Shown here in pieces: positions 1 through 5,752 of a stretch of 6,675 bases of DNA. Where the stretch lies: assembly GCA_946623365.1 (NCBI GenBank), contig CAMORE010000106.1, positions 1 to 6,675 on the forward strand, read 5' to 3'. Both the position numbers and the translations under genes were made by a program. The notes below the pieces were generated by a model. The model did no database searches. It saw only the letters and a list, made by a program, of their open reading frames with translations, and was not told where the DNA came from. The stretch's first letter is position 1; each line of letters opens with the position of its first letter. This DNA comes from an uncultured Acinetobacter sp. (lineage in GTDB: Bacteria; Cyanobacteriota; Vampirovibrionia; Gastranaerophilales; Gastranaerophilaceae).

Positions 1-143
1 ACAAATACTTTTTTACCTTTTTTACTTCCGATTTGAACAATAGGTGATGTAGAACCGTCATCATTTATAACAGCTCTGACACCATCTTTCGTAATTGTAT
101 AATATTGAAGTTTGCCGTCAATAATTCTTTGTTTTACGTCTAC
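1..143 (-). repeat. Internal protein repeat, copy 3 (cut by window edge)
   Basis: This encodes residues from about 386 to 432. The head IIDGKLQYYTITKDG parallels KINGKEQEYYKYKD of copy 2, and INDDGST parallels LDDKGNE. The visible sequence stops at KKVF, just where copy 2 reads NKVFVTEE. The frame is still open at the edge, so the gene should continue with the rest of this unit. Confidence 0.55.
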
Positions 144-1298
144 ATTTGGATTTGCTTTGAAGTTATCTATTGTTGCTTTTGCTTTTGGTGAAAGTTTGAT
201 TTCAGCTGATTCTGATTTTTCTTTTTTCTTTTCAGCTTTTGGGGATTCATTTGCTATTTCAGATTTCACTTCTGCTGCTGTCATAAGCTTTTTGGCTTTG
301 CCTTGTGTTACAAAAGTCATTTTGCCATCTTTGTCACAAGTTGCATAATCAACCCACTTGGGAAGTGTATTTTGTCCGATTTCTTGATTTAACTTTTCTT
401 CCGTAACGAACACTTTATTTGTAACAGGAGAATCTGAGATAATAACTAATTTATGCTCATTACCTTTATCATCCAGAATGGAGTGGACAGTGTTACCACT
501 TGTGTCCTTGTATTTATAATATTCTTGTTCTTTTCCGTTAATTTTTCTTTTAGCTTGTTTATCATTAGAGTGCTTAGTTTCAAAATTAGTTTTTCTTTGT
601 GCAATCTCTTTTTGTTCTTTTACTCGTCTAGCATTTTCAGCTTCTTTTTTTTGTTCCGCTATAATTGTTTTAATATCATCAGCACTTATATCACGACCCT
701 CTTTTTTAAATACAACTTCTCCTTTTTCATTAAGCTCAGCTGTTACCCCTTCCGGCAATTCATTTTGACCAATTGCATCTGCAATTTTGTTATTAAAATC
801 TTCTTCTGTTATAAATTGCTTATTGCCATCAGAATCGACATACTCTTTTAAATATGTTTTGGTACCATTATTTTCTATGTATGGTTTGCCATTTTTATCT
901 TTCTTAACTTTTTGATTATTGAATTTGTCTGTTTTTTCTTCTACTACTTCTTCTACTGTTTCATCCGTTTTTTCTTCCGTAGTTAATTCATAATTACCAT
1001 TCTTAAACAAATCTGCACCTTTTTTATTAACATATTTCTGTTCAAATTTGTTGAATAATCTTGTCATAATTAAATCTGTTGCATCTTGGAGTGACAACGT
1101 TTTTTTATCGCCTATAACTTTACCTTCTTGTTTACCTGCAGTACCGTAAGCACTATTTTTTTCCCAAAATTTATCCCACACGCTTTTATCAATATTGCCA
1201 TCATTTTTATTACTATCTAAAGCATCCAACTTTTTAGCAATTTGACCTGCAGCAGTTTTATTAATACTGTTGTGTGGATTATTGTTTACGCTTGCCAT
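1..1298 (-). CDS. Unrecognised repeat protein with EF-hand-like loop (3' end beyond window)
   Basis: Reading the minus strand from ATG at 1298-1296 gives 432 uninterrupted codons to the left edge, so the C-terminus is missing. A strong Shine-Dalgarno (AAGGAGA, 1306-1312) sits 7 nt before the ATG. The protein is very hydrophilic, rich in Lys, Glu, Asn and Asp, with no signal peptide or membrane segment. Residues 28-37 (DSNKNDGNID) resemble an EF-hand loop with one extra residue before the DG, so calcium binding is uncertain. From about residue 128 an internal repeat appears: one copy at about 128-235, a second at about 249-350, and a third starting near 386 and cut by the edge. Each has an aromatic-rich head (PYIENNG, EYYKYKD, QYYTITKD); copies 1 and 2 share a TEE motif and IGQNxLP. 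Acidic and Lys/Glu-rich linkers lie at about 108-125, 216-235 and 351-368. I do not recognise the family; a cytoplasmic or non-classically exported structural or scaffold protein is possible. The gene is very likely real; its function is unknown. Confidence 0.88.
   Translation of the reverse strand, partial: MASVNNNPHNSINKTAAGQIAKKLDALDSNKNDGNIDKSVWDKFWEKNSAYGTAGKQEGKVIGDKKTLSLQDATDLIMTRLFNKFEQKYVNKKGADLFKNGNYELTTEEKTDETVEEVVEEKTDKFNNQKVKKDKNGKPYIENNGTKTYLKEYVDSDGNKQFITEEDFNNKIADAIGQNELPEGVTAELNEKGEVVFKKEGRDISADDIKTIIAEQKKEAENARRVKEQKEIAQRKTNFETKHSNDKQAKRKINGKEQEYYKYKDTSGNTVHSILDDKGNEHKLVIISDSPVTNKVFVTEEKLNQEIGQNTLPKWVDYATCDKDGKMTFVTQGKAKKLMTAAEVKSEIANESPKAEKKKEKSESAEIKLSPKAKATIDNFKANPNVDVKQRIIDGKLQYYTITKDGVRAVINDDGSTSPIVQIGSKKGKKVF
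249..554 (-). repeat. Internal protein repeat, copy 2
   Basis: This encodes about residues 249-350. Blocks matching copy 1 are INGKEQEYYKYKD, then NKVFVTEE, IGQNTLPKWV, KDGKMTFV and a closing helix TAAEVKSEI. It is followed by a Lys/Glu/Ser-rich linker (about 351-368). A partial third copy follows at 1-143 (IIDGKLQYYTITKDG up to KKVF at the edge). Confidence 0.65.
594..917 (-). repeat. Internal protein repeat, copy 1
   Basis: This encodes about residues 128-235 of the minus-strand gene. It starts with a Tyr-containing head (NGKPYIENNGTKTY), then DSDGNKQFITEE, then IGQNELPEGV, EKGEVVF and a closing helix ISADDIKTII. The same order of blocks recurs in copy 2. The two copies are diverged in sequence, so this is old duplication rather than a recent DNA repeat. 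Confidence 0.65.
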
Positions 1299-1365
1299 AT
1301 ATAATTCTCCTTCGTGTTTACATATCTACCCACAGATGTTAACGGCATTTTTTTAAAAAACTTTA

Positions 1366-1371
1366 ATTATA
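1366..1371 (-). promoter_or_regulatory. Candidate -10 element for the minus-strand repeat gene
   Basis: The minus strand reads a perfect TATAAT here, about 68 nt before the ATG at 1298. A 17-bp spacer would put the -35 at 1389-1394, which reads AACTTT, a poor match to TTGACA. This is either a weak promoter, one needing an activator, or a chance match in AT-rich DNA. Confidence 0.35.
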
Positions 1372-1514
1372 TTAGTCAAATTGTTACAAAAGTTTACAAT
1401 AAGATTTGAGATTTAAGCAATAATCATAATTTACCTCCCTTATAAGACTCTGTCGAAATAAAACTTGTTTAAATAAAAATTATTTAGAGCAGTAGTGTAA
1501 AAACGATAAAAAGT

Positions 1515-1523
1515 TGTTATAAT
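1515..1523 (+). promoter_or_regulatory. Extended -10 promoter for the secreted-protein gene
   Basis: The sequence TGTTATAAT is a perfect extended -10 (TGn plus TATAAT). There is no good -35: the hexamer at 17 bp spacing is GTGTAA. Extended -10 promoters often tolerate this. Transcription would start near 1530, giving a leader of about 36 nt that carries the AGAGG ribosome binding site at 1556-1560. Confidence 0.5.
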
Positions 1524-1565
1524 GCTATTAGTTAAATAGTATTTACTTTATAAAAAGAGGTTTAT

Positions 1566-1991
1566 ATGAAAAAATTTTTAATTATCCCGCTTATGATTAT
1601 TATTACTTCGTTTTCTGCTGTTTATTCTTCAGAAGATAAGTATATTGAAGCATTGAGAAATTGCTCTTCTTATAGCGATTTCGGAAATGTTAATGCAGAC
1701 GGAGTTAATGTTACTTCTCATAAACAAATTTTGGGTTGGCATGGAGATAAATGCAGGTATAAAGAATCTGTGAATATGGGTAACATGAATGTGGATATAC
1801 TTTGTAATTTTTCTAAACCGCAAATCGCAGAAATAACTTCTGTTGCGGATGCTTATTATACAACATTAAAATATTCAAAAGCAACCCCTGATACATCATC
1901 TATAGAAGCTGTTCAAAATAATCCAATAGTAAATGTATTTAATAAGTATTTGCAAAATCCTAATGTTTGTACAATGAGCGGAATGCAATAG
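1566..1991 (+). CDS. Small secreted four-cysteine protein, function unknown
   Basis: This 141-residue protein begins with a typical Sec signal peptide: MKK, a hydrophobic core (about residues 4-18), and probable cleavage around residues 20-22. There is no lipobox cysteine, so it should be released to the periplasm or outside. The mature part is about 120 residues with four cysteines (C33, C63, C80, C135), enough for two disulfides. Recognisable blocks are NVNADGVNVTSHKQILGW (about 41-58), DKCRYKESVNM, and SIEAVQNNPIVNVFNKYLQNPNVC toward the C-terminus (about 112-135). I recall similar small secreted proteins of unknown function from gut bacteria but cannot name a family. The start has a good ribosome binding site (AGAGG, 5 nt upstream) and its own extended -10 promoter. 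It appears monocistronic, since a GC-rich intergenic element follows. Confidence 0.85.
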   Translation: MKKFLIIPLMIIITSFSAVYSSEDKYIEALRNCSSYSDFGNVNADGVNVTSHKQILGWHGDKCRYKESVNMGNMNVDILCNFSKPQIAEITSVADAYYTTLKYSKATPDTSSIEAVQNNPIVNVFNKYLQNPNVCTMSGMQ

Positions 1992-2030
1992 TATAACCAT
2001 CCAAGGGTATTTTCAAGGTGACAAATAATG

Positions 2031-2067
2031 ACCCCTCACCCCTACCCTCTCCCGCAGGGCGAGGGAG
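2031..2067. repeat. GC-rich hairpin element of dispersed-repeat type
   Basis: This C-rich block contrasts sharply with the AT-rich surroundings. Two tandem heptads (ACCCCTC, ACCCCTA at 2031-2044) lead into a hairpin: CCCTCTCCC (2045-2053), GCA loop, GGGCGAGGG (2057-2065), with eight base pairs and one T-C mismatch. No U-tract follows, so it is not a standard terminator, although it could slow transcription after the secreted-protein gene. The pattern of CCCTCACCC, CCCTCTCCC and GGGCGAGGG resembles intergenic dispersed repeats seen in many bacterial genomes. Whether it is repeated in this genome cannot be seen here. Confidence 0.5.
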
Positions 2068-2232
2068 TTGTTCAATGCTCATCTCTGTACTTTCTCCGTA
2101 AAGCGGTGTAAGAGAAACTCCCCTGCTCCTGCTTATGCGTGTGCCCCTCTTGAGGAAACTATTCGCAGGATACTTTCATCTTGGCAGAATCCTGTAAAGG
2201 CAGCAGATTATGGCAATTTAACAAAATTCTAA
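2032..2232 (+). pseudogene. Start-less open frame, possible gene remnant
   Basis: The frame is open from after a TGA at 2029-2031 to a TAA at 2230-2232, but has no ATG and no ribosome binding site. The last part, from about 2122, reads like a real protein C-terminus: PAPAYACAPLEETIRRILSS followed by WQNPVKAADYGNLTKF and stop. Its G+C content is higher than the neighbouring genes. The first part overlaps the GC-rich hairpin repeat and is probably not coding. It may be the tail of a gene broken by the repeat, or a mobile or horizontally acquired fragment. I do not recognise the parent protein, and chance cannot be excluded at this length. Confidence 0.25.
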
Positions 2233-2246
2233 ATTTATGTTAAAAT
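2218..2246 (+). promoter_or_regulatory. Promoter of the cdd-pgpH operon
   Basis: The -35 is TTAACA (2218-2223, five of six to TTGACA), the spacer is exactly 17 bp, and the -10 is TAAAAT (2241-2246) preceded by TG at 2238-2239 (extended -10). Transcription would begin near 2253, leaving a leader of about 26 nt before the cdd ATG at 2279. This is the best-formed promoter in the window. The downstream genes are close or overlapping, so it probably drives the whole run to 6609. Confidence 0.6.
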
Positions 2247-2265
2247 ATCGTAAGTTAACATAAAT
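2233..2265. promoter_or_regulatory. Perfect 11-bp inverted repeat over the cdd promoter, probable operator
   Basis: The arms are ATTTATGTTAA (2233-2243) and TTAACATAAAT (2255-2265), separated by 11 bp. The left arm covers the extended -10 and the right arm covers the predicted transcription start and early leader. This is the usual position for a repressor site. The TTAACA hexamer of the arms also forms the -35. Only the right arm would be transcribed, so an RNA hairpin from this promoter is unlikely. No regulator gene is visible in the window. Confidence 0.5.
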
Positions 2266-2278
2266 AAACGGATAGATT

Positions 2279-2668
2279 ATGTGCGATTATAAATTACTTA
2301 TGGATAATGCAAAACAGGCATCTAAAATGTCTTATTCTCCGTTTTCAAGATTTGCGGTAGGAGCCTGTGTTCTTGCAAAAAGCGGAAAATTATATACAGG
2401 ATGTAATGTTGAAAATTCATCTTTCGGAATGACTATTTGTGCAGAAAGATGTGCAATTTTTAAAGCGGTATCCGAAGGAGAAAGAACAATAACCGCAGTA
2501 GCTATTTATTCTCCAAATGCTGATGATTGCAATCCTTGCGGAGCTTGTCGTCAAGTAATGTATGAGTTTCAAGATGATGATGACGATATTGAAATTATTA
2601 CCGAAAATATGGGAGAATTAGTAGTACGAAAACTCAGTGAATATTTGCCATATGGGTTTAAAATCTAA
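2279..2668 (+). CDS. cdd: Cytidine deaminase
   Basis: Cytidine deaminase converts cytidine and deoxycytidine to uridine and deoxyuridine with release of ammonia, in cytoplasmic pyrimidine salvage. The 129 residues match the short tetrameric class (about 130 residues). The zinc site is complete: C54-A-E56 with catalytic Glu56, and P86-C87-G-A-C90. The substrate-binding NVEN stretch is at 43-46, SPFSRFAVGA is near the N-terminus (20-29), and the usual LP..F ending appears as YLPYGF. An unusual run of five aspartates (99-103) follows YEFQ. The ATG at 2279 has only a weak upstream purine stretch (GGA at 2270-2272), but the full-length fit to the family supports it. It is first in the operon, under a promoter with an operator-like dyad. 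In Bacillus, cdd also lies close to pgpH. Confidence 0.96.
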   Translation: MCDYKLLMDNAKQASKMSYSPFSRFAVGACVLAKSGKLYTGCNVENSSFGMTICAERCAIFKAVSEGERTITAVAIYSPNADDCNPCGACRQVMYEFQDDDDDIEIITENMGELVVRKLSEYLPYGFKI

Positions 2669-2671
2669 GAT

Positions 2672-2899
2672 ATGTATATAGTAGAGCTTTTTATAAAATG
2701 GTTAAATAAAAATAAGCGCGGAACAAATGCTAATCCGGAGCAAAATCTTAAGGAAGGAATAATTATTAACCGCGAAGGAGAGATTACAGACCAACAAGAA
2801 GACGAAGCTTTAACATGTGAACATAACTTTATGCCGGTTGATAGTACAGGATTGGTTTTAGCTTGTACAAAATGCGGATTTGTTATAAAACATAGATAA
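2672..2899 (+). CDS. Small zinc-ribbon-like protein
   Basis: This is a 75-residue cytoplasmic protein with no signal peptide. The N-terminus (MYIVELFIKWLNKNKRG) could form an amphipathic helix, the middle is polar and acidic (about 20-47), and the C-terminus holds a probable metal site: C49-E-H51 and, 14 residues on, C65-T-K-C68-G, ending VIKHR. The spacing suggests a single zinc ribbon. It starts 3 nt after the cdd stop with no clear ribosome binding site, so it is probably translated by coupling to cdd, and it ends 26 nt before pgpH. The ordered zinc motif and tight placement support a real gene. I cannot assign a role; zinc ribbons often bind nucleic acid or proteins, but nothing here decides between them. 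Confidence 0.8.
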   Translation: MYIVELFIKWLNKNKRGTNANPEQNLKEGIIINREGEITDQQEDEALTCEHNFMPVDSTGLVLACTKCGFVIKHR

Positions 2900-2925
2900 A
2901 AAGAAAGTAAGGAAAAATAACAAAA

Positions 2926-5136
2926 ATGAATAAATTAATTGATTTTATATCATCAAAAAACTTTAGAAATGGATTATGTTTTGTAATATTTACATTTATT
3001 ACAGCGATAACAATATCTTCTCAAAACTACTTTTTTCAAAAAGTTATAGAAAACGGAATAAGTAAAAAAGATATTGTTGCACAAAAAGATATAACAGTAA
3101 TTGATACAAAAAAAACAGAGCAGCATAAAAAAGAAGTTGCTCAAAATATTGAACCGATTATAACTCAAGCGGAAGATGAGTTTATTACTACAAATCTTGT
3201 AACATTAAAAAACTCAGTTTCAAAAATAAGAGAAAAAGATATTTCAGAAGAAACTAAGCATGAAGAACTCCAAGTTCTTTTTGATGAATCAGGGAAAAAA
3301 GGACTTGTAGATTTTATGCTTAAAGCAAGCGACAATGATTTAAATTCATTATTTGAAAAAGCTCAAATAACACTGACTTCCGTACTGAATATAGGAATTT
3401 CATCAAAGGATTTTGAAAATAATAATGTAAATTCAATTATACAAAAAAATATTCCAAATAATGTTCCAAGATATCAAGCAGCATTAATTTCAGGTATTTT
3501 AAATCAAGTAATAGTACCAAATTTAGTAGTAGATGAATTTGCAACCGAAATAGCAAAAAAGAATGCTCAAAATTCTGTTAAACCATATGAAGTTACATTC
3601 AAAAAAGGACAGAAAATAGTATTTGAAGGTGAACCTGTTACAAAATTAAAAAGAGATGCCTTGCGAGCTGCGGGGTACAATGTTCTTGAAGTAAATTGGT
3701 TCGGAATTTTAGGTATATATTTGCTGATATCTTTTTTCACATTTGTATTCTTACAATATGAAAAAAATTATGAAAAACAGTACTATAATTCAAAATACAT
3801 GACAATGATGGGAACTTTTACTTTCCTTCTTTGCTTAACTTCCGCAATGCTTCCAACCGGAATATCACCTGCCGTTATTCCTATTCCTGCATATACAATA
3901 TTGTTATCAATATTTACAACTCCTAGAAATGCATTTTTTGCTTCAACAATTGTGCTGTCAATTATTGCTATAGGTATGCATTGGAATCTTGAAATAATTG
4001 CAGCTTTTCTGTTATTAAATACAGTTGTTATTACTGCAATGTCAAGACTTCGTTTTTCAAAACGTTCTGATTTACTTATTGTGAGCGCAAAAATAACGCT
4101 GGCAAGTGTCTTAATTATTGCCGGCATTTATTTCCTTGAAAAATATATGATGGACATAGAAAATACATTAATCTTAAAAGATATAGGTTTTACCGTAATT
4201 AACTGTTTTGTAATAAGCGGTGTATTTATTTTGGGCGTGCTTCCTATAATTGAAAATGTTTTTAAGGTAATGACTCCATATGGTCTTGCCGAACTTGCAG
4301 ACCATAATCAGGAACTTCTTAAACGGCTTATGCAAGAAGCCCCCGGTACATTTAATCACAGTTTAACCGTTTCTCATATGTGTGAAACCGCAGCTGAGGC
4401 AATTGGTGCAAATCACGTACTTGCAAGAGTCGGAGCAATGTACCACGATATAGGCAAACTGTTAAGACCTATGTTTTTTGTAGAAAACCAATCTTTCTAC
4501 GGTATAGAAAATCCGCATAACTCTTGTACACCGAGATTTTCAAAAATGCTTATAACCGCTCACCCTAAGGATGGTTTGGAACTTGCAAAAGATGCAAGGC
4601 TTCCGCAGATTATTCATAATTTTATTTTACAACATCACGGTACAAGTTTAGTCAGCTATTTCTATAATGAAGCTTTAAAAGAAGAAGGGGCAGAAAATGT
4701 TAATGAGGAACAATTCAGATACCCCGGTCCGAAGCCTAATATGAAGGAAACGGCTATATTAATGATAGCTGATGCCGTTGAATCAGCCGTAAGAGCGGCA
4801 AAGAATCCTTCTAACGAGGAAATAGACGCAATTATAAATAAAATAATAAAAGAGCGTTTAAGTGACGGTCAGTTATCTGATTCACCTTTAACACTCAAAG
4901 ATATAAAAATAATAGGCGAAACATTCTCGAGGATGCTTAGAGGAATGCACCATAAGAGAATAAAATATCATGATGATTTAGTTCAGGAAATCGGAAAAAA
5001 TAAGGCTACCGCTCAAAATCTTATTCCACAGCCAATTATAGCTCAACCTTCTTTAGATATGGATTTGGATGCAAAAGTAAAAGAACTGGAAAGTAAAAAA
5101 AGCGAATCTATTTCTAAGCAATCAAATGAAGAGTAA
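2926..5136 (+). CDS. pgpH: 7TM-HD family c-di-AMP phosphodiesterase (PgpH/YqfF type)
   Basis: Characterised PgpH proteins hydrolyse the second messenger c-di-AMP to pApA at the inner face of the membrane. This 736-residue protein has the full architecture: one N-terminal membrane segment (about 16-33), a large extracytoplasmic 7TMR-HDED domain (about 34-256), seven membrane segments (about 258-443), then a cytoplasmic HD domain (about 460-680). HD-type metal residues are visible: H478 in PGTFNHS, H507-D508 in MYHDIGK, H546 in ITAHPKDG, H570/H571 in LQHHGT and D616 in IADAVES. A Gln/Pro- and Lys/Ser-rich tail (about 690-736) extends beyond the domain. The ribosome binding site (TAAGGA) is about 12 nt from the ATG, slightly far. 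The gene follows the zinc-ribbon gene by 26 nt and overlaps the next gene by 11 nt. The family is very sure; the c-di-AMP substrate is inferred from it. Confidence 0.93.
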   Translation: MNKLIDFISSKNFRNGLCFVIFTFITAITISSQNYFFQKVIENGISKKDIVAQKDITVIDTKKTEQHKKEVAQNIEPIITQAEDEFITTNLVTLKNSVSKIREKDISEETKHEELQVLFDESGKKGLVDFMLKASDNDLNSLFEKAQITLTSVLNIGISSKDFENNNVNSIIQKNIPNNVPRYQAALISGILNQVIVPNLVVDEFATEIAKKNAQNSVKPYEVTFKKGQKIVFEGEPVTKLKRDALRAAGYNVLEVNWFGILGIYLLISFFTFVFLQYEKNYEKQYYNSKYMTMMGTFTFLLCLTSAMLPTGISPAVIPIPAYTILLSIFTTPRNAFFASTIVLSIIAIGMHWNLEIIAAFLLLNTVVITAMSRLRFSKRSDLLIVSAKITLASVLIIAGIYFLEKYMMDIENTLILKDIGFTVINCFVISGVFILGVLPIIENVFKVMTPYGLAELADHNQELLKRLMQEAPGTFNHSLTVSHMCETAAEAIGANHVLARVGAMYHDIGKLLRPMFFVENQSFYGIENPHNSCTPRFSKMLITAHPKDGLELAKDARLPQIIHNFILQHHGTSLVSYFYNEALKEEGAENVNEEQFRYPGPKPNMKETAILMIADAVESAVRAAKNPSNEEIDAIINKIIKERLSDGQLSDSPLTLKDIKIIGETFSRMLRGMHHKRIKYHDDLVQEIGKNKATAQNLIPQPIIAQPSLDMDLDAKVKELESKKSESISKQSNEE

Positions 5137-5752
5137 ATTTTATTTATTAAAACTGCTTATGAAGAAAATATTAATTTTAATATTAATTTTTATAATATAT
5201 TCAATAACAATAATAAATTTTCCTAATATTACCGTATGGGATACAAGTATAATTATTGAATTACAAAGGGTATTTAATAAATTACCTATGTGGATTCCGT
5301 TATTGCCTGATTGCAAACTATACTCTTTAATGATTGCAATACCGATTATTGTAGCTTCGGTTTACTTTATTAAAAAACGGGAATGGTTAAAAGCAGGTTT
5401 TATTTGTTCTATTCCTCTTGTAACATTTTTATTGAATTGTATAATAAAGCCGATTATTCATAGGGTTCGTCCTCCATATGAGCTTCAACAAATAATTCAT
5501 CCTCACAGTTTCAGTTATGTATCAAGTCATAGCCTTGTTACAATGACATTGTACGGAATGGTGATTTACTACGTTTATAAAAGTTGTTCAAATAAATTGA
5601 TTAAATATCTGATAATAACTTTGTCTGTTATATGGATTTTATTTGTCGGTATAAGCAGAATATGGCTGGGCGTTCATTACCCTACTGATGTTTTAGGTGC
5701 ATATTTTTTAGGCTTTATTTTATGCACAATTTATTCTAAAATACATATATGA
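5126..5752 (+). CDS. PAP2-family membrane lipid phosphatase
   Basis: PAP2 enzymes remove phosphate from lipid phosphates or diphosphates such as phosphatidate, phosphatidylglycerophosphate or undecaprenyl diphosphate. This 208-residue protein has about six membrane segments and all three active-site motifs: K108-x6-R115-P116, V132-S-S-H135 and S177-R178-x5-H184-x3-D188. The second motif has V-S-S-H instead of P-S-G-H, keeping the catalytic His. The ATG at 5126 overlaps the pgpH stop by 11 nt, suggesting translational coupling. An internal ATG at 5159 (MKKILILIL) would give a more usual N-terminus 11 residues shorter; neither has a clear ribosome binding site. The substrate cannot be told from sequence, and the following kinase gene suggests a phosphatase/kinase pair on related lipids. 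Confidence 0.92.
   Translation: MKSKFYLLKLLMKKILILILIFIIYSITIINFPNITVWDTSIIIELQRVFNKLPMWIPLLPDCKLYSLMIAIPIIVASVYFIKKREWLKAGFICSIPLVTFLLNCIIKPIIHRVRPPYELQQIIHPHSFSYVSSHSLVTMTLYGMVIYYVYKSCSNKLIKYLIITLSVIWILFVGISRIWLGVHYPTDVLGAYFLGFILCTIYSKIHI

Larger units (their letters stand above)
1299..1565. other. Divergent intergenic region
   Basis: This region separates the minus-strand repeat gene from the plus-strand secreted-protein gene. It is strongly AT-rich. It holds a candidate -10 for each direction (1366-1371 minus, 1518-1523 plus), an AT-only hairpin at 1470-1486 (TAAATAA, AAA loop, TTATTTA), and a GGAGGT on the minus strand (1433-1438) followed 5 nt later by a four-codon frame. I see no RNA gene, riboswitch or clear terminator. 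Confidence 0.6.

Noticed and set aside
112..348. Plus-strand open frame of 78 codons
   Set aside because: It lies wholly antisense to the long minus-strand gene, has Ser/Phe-rich composition typical of the complement of Glu/Lys-rich coding sequence, and has no ribosome binding site.
453..851. Plus-strand open frame of 132 codons, Phe/Ile-rich, looks like a membrane protein
   Set aside because: It is antisense to the Lys/Glu/Asn-rich repeat gene; the hydrophobicity is a by-product of complementing AAA, GAA and AAT codons.
1470..1486. AT-only hairpin as a terminator or regulatory stem
   Set aside because: Seven A-T pairs with a 3-nt loop are weak and expected by chance in DNA this AT-rich; no adjoining T-run or gene end.
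2045..2065. Intrinsic terminator for the secreted-protein gene
   Set aside because: The hairpin is GC-rich but is followed by GAGTTGTTC rather than a T-tract, and sits about 55 nt after the stop; a dispersed repeat explains it better.
3783..4127. Minus-strand open frame of 114 codons
   Set aside because: It is antisense to the membrane segments of pgpH; no ribosome binding site or recognisable motif.
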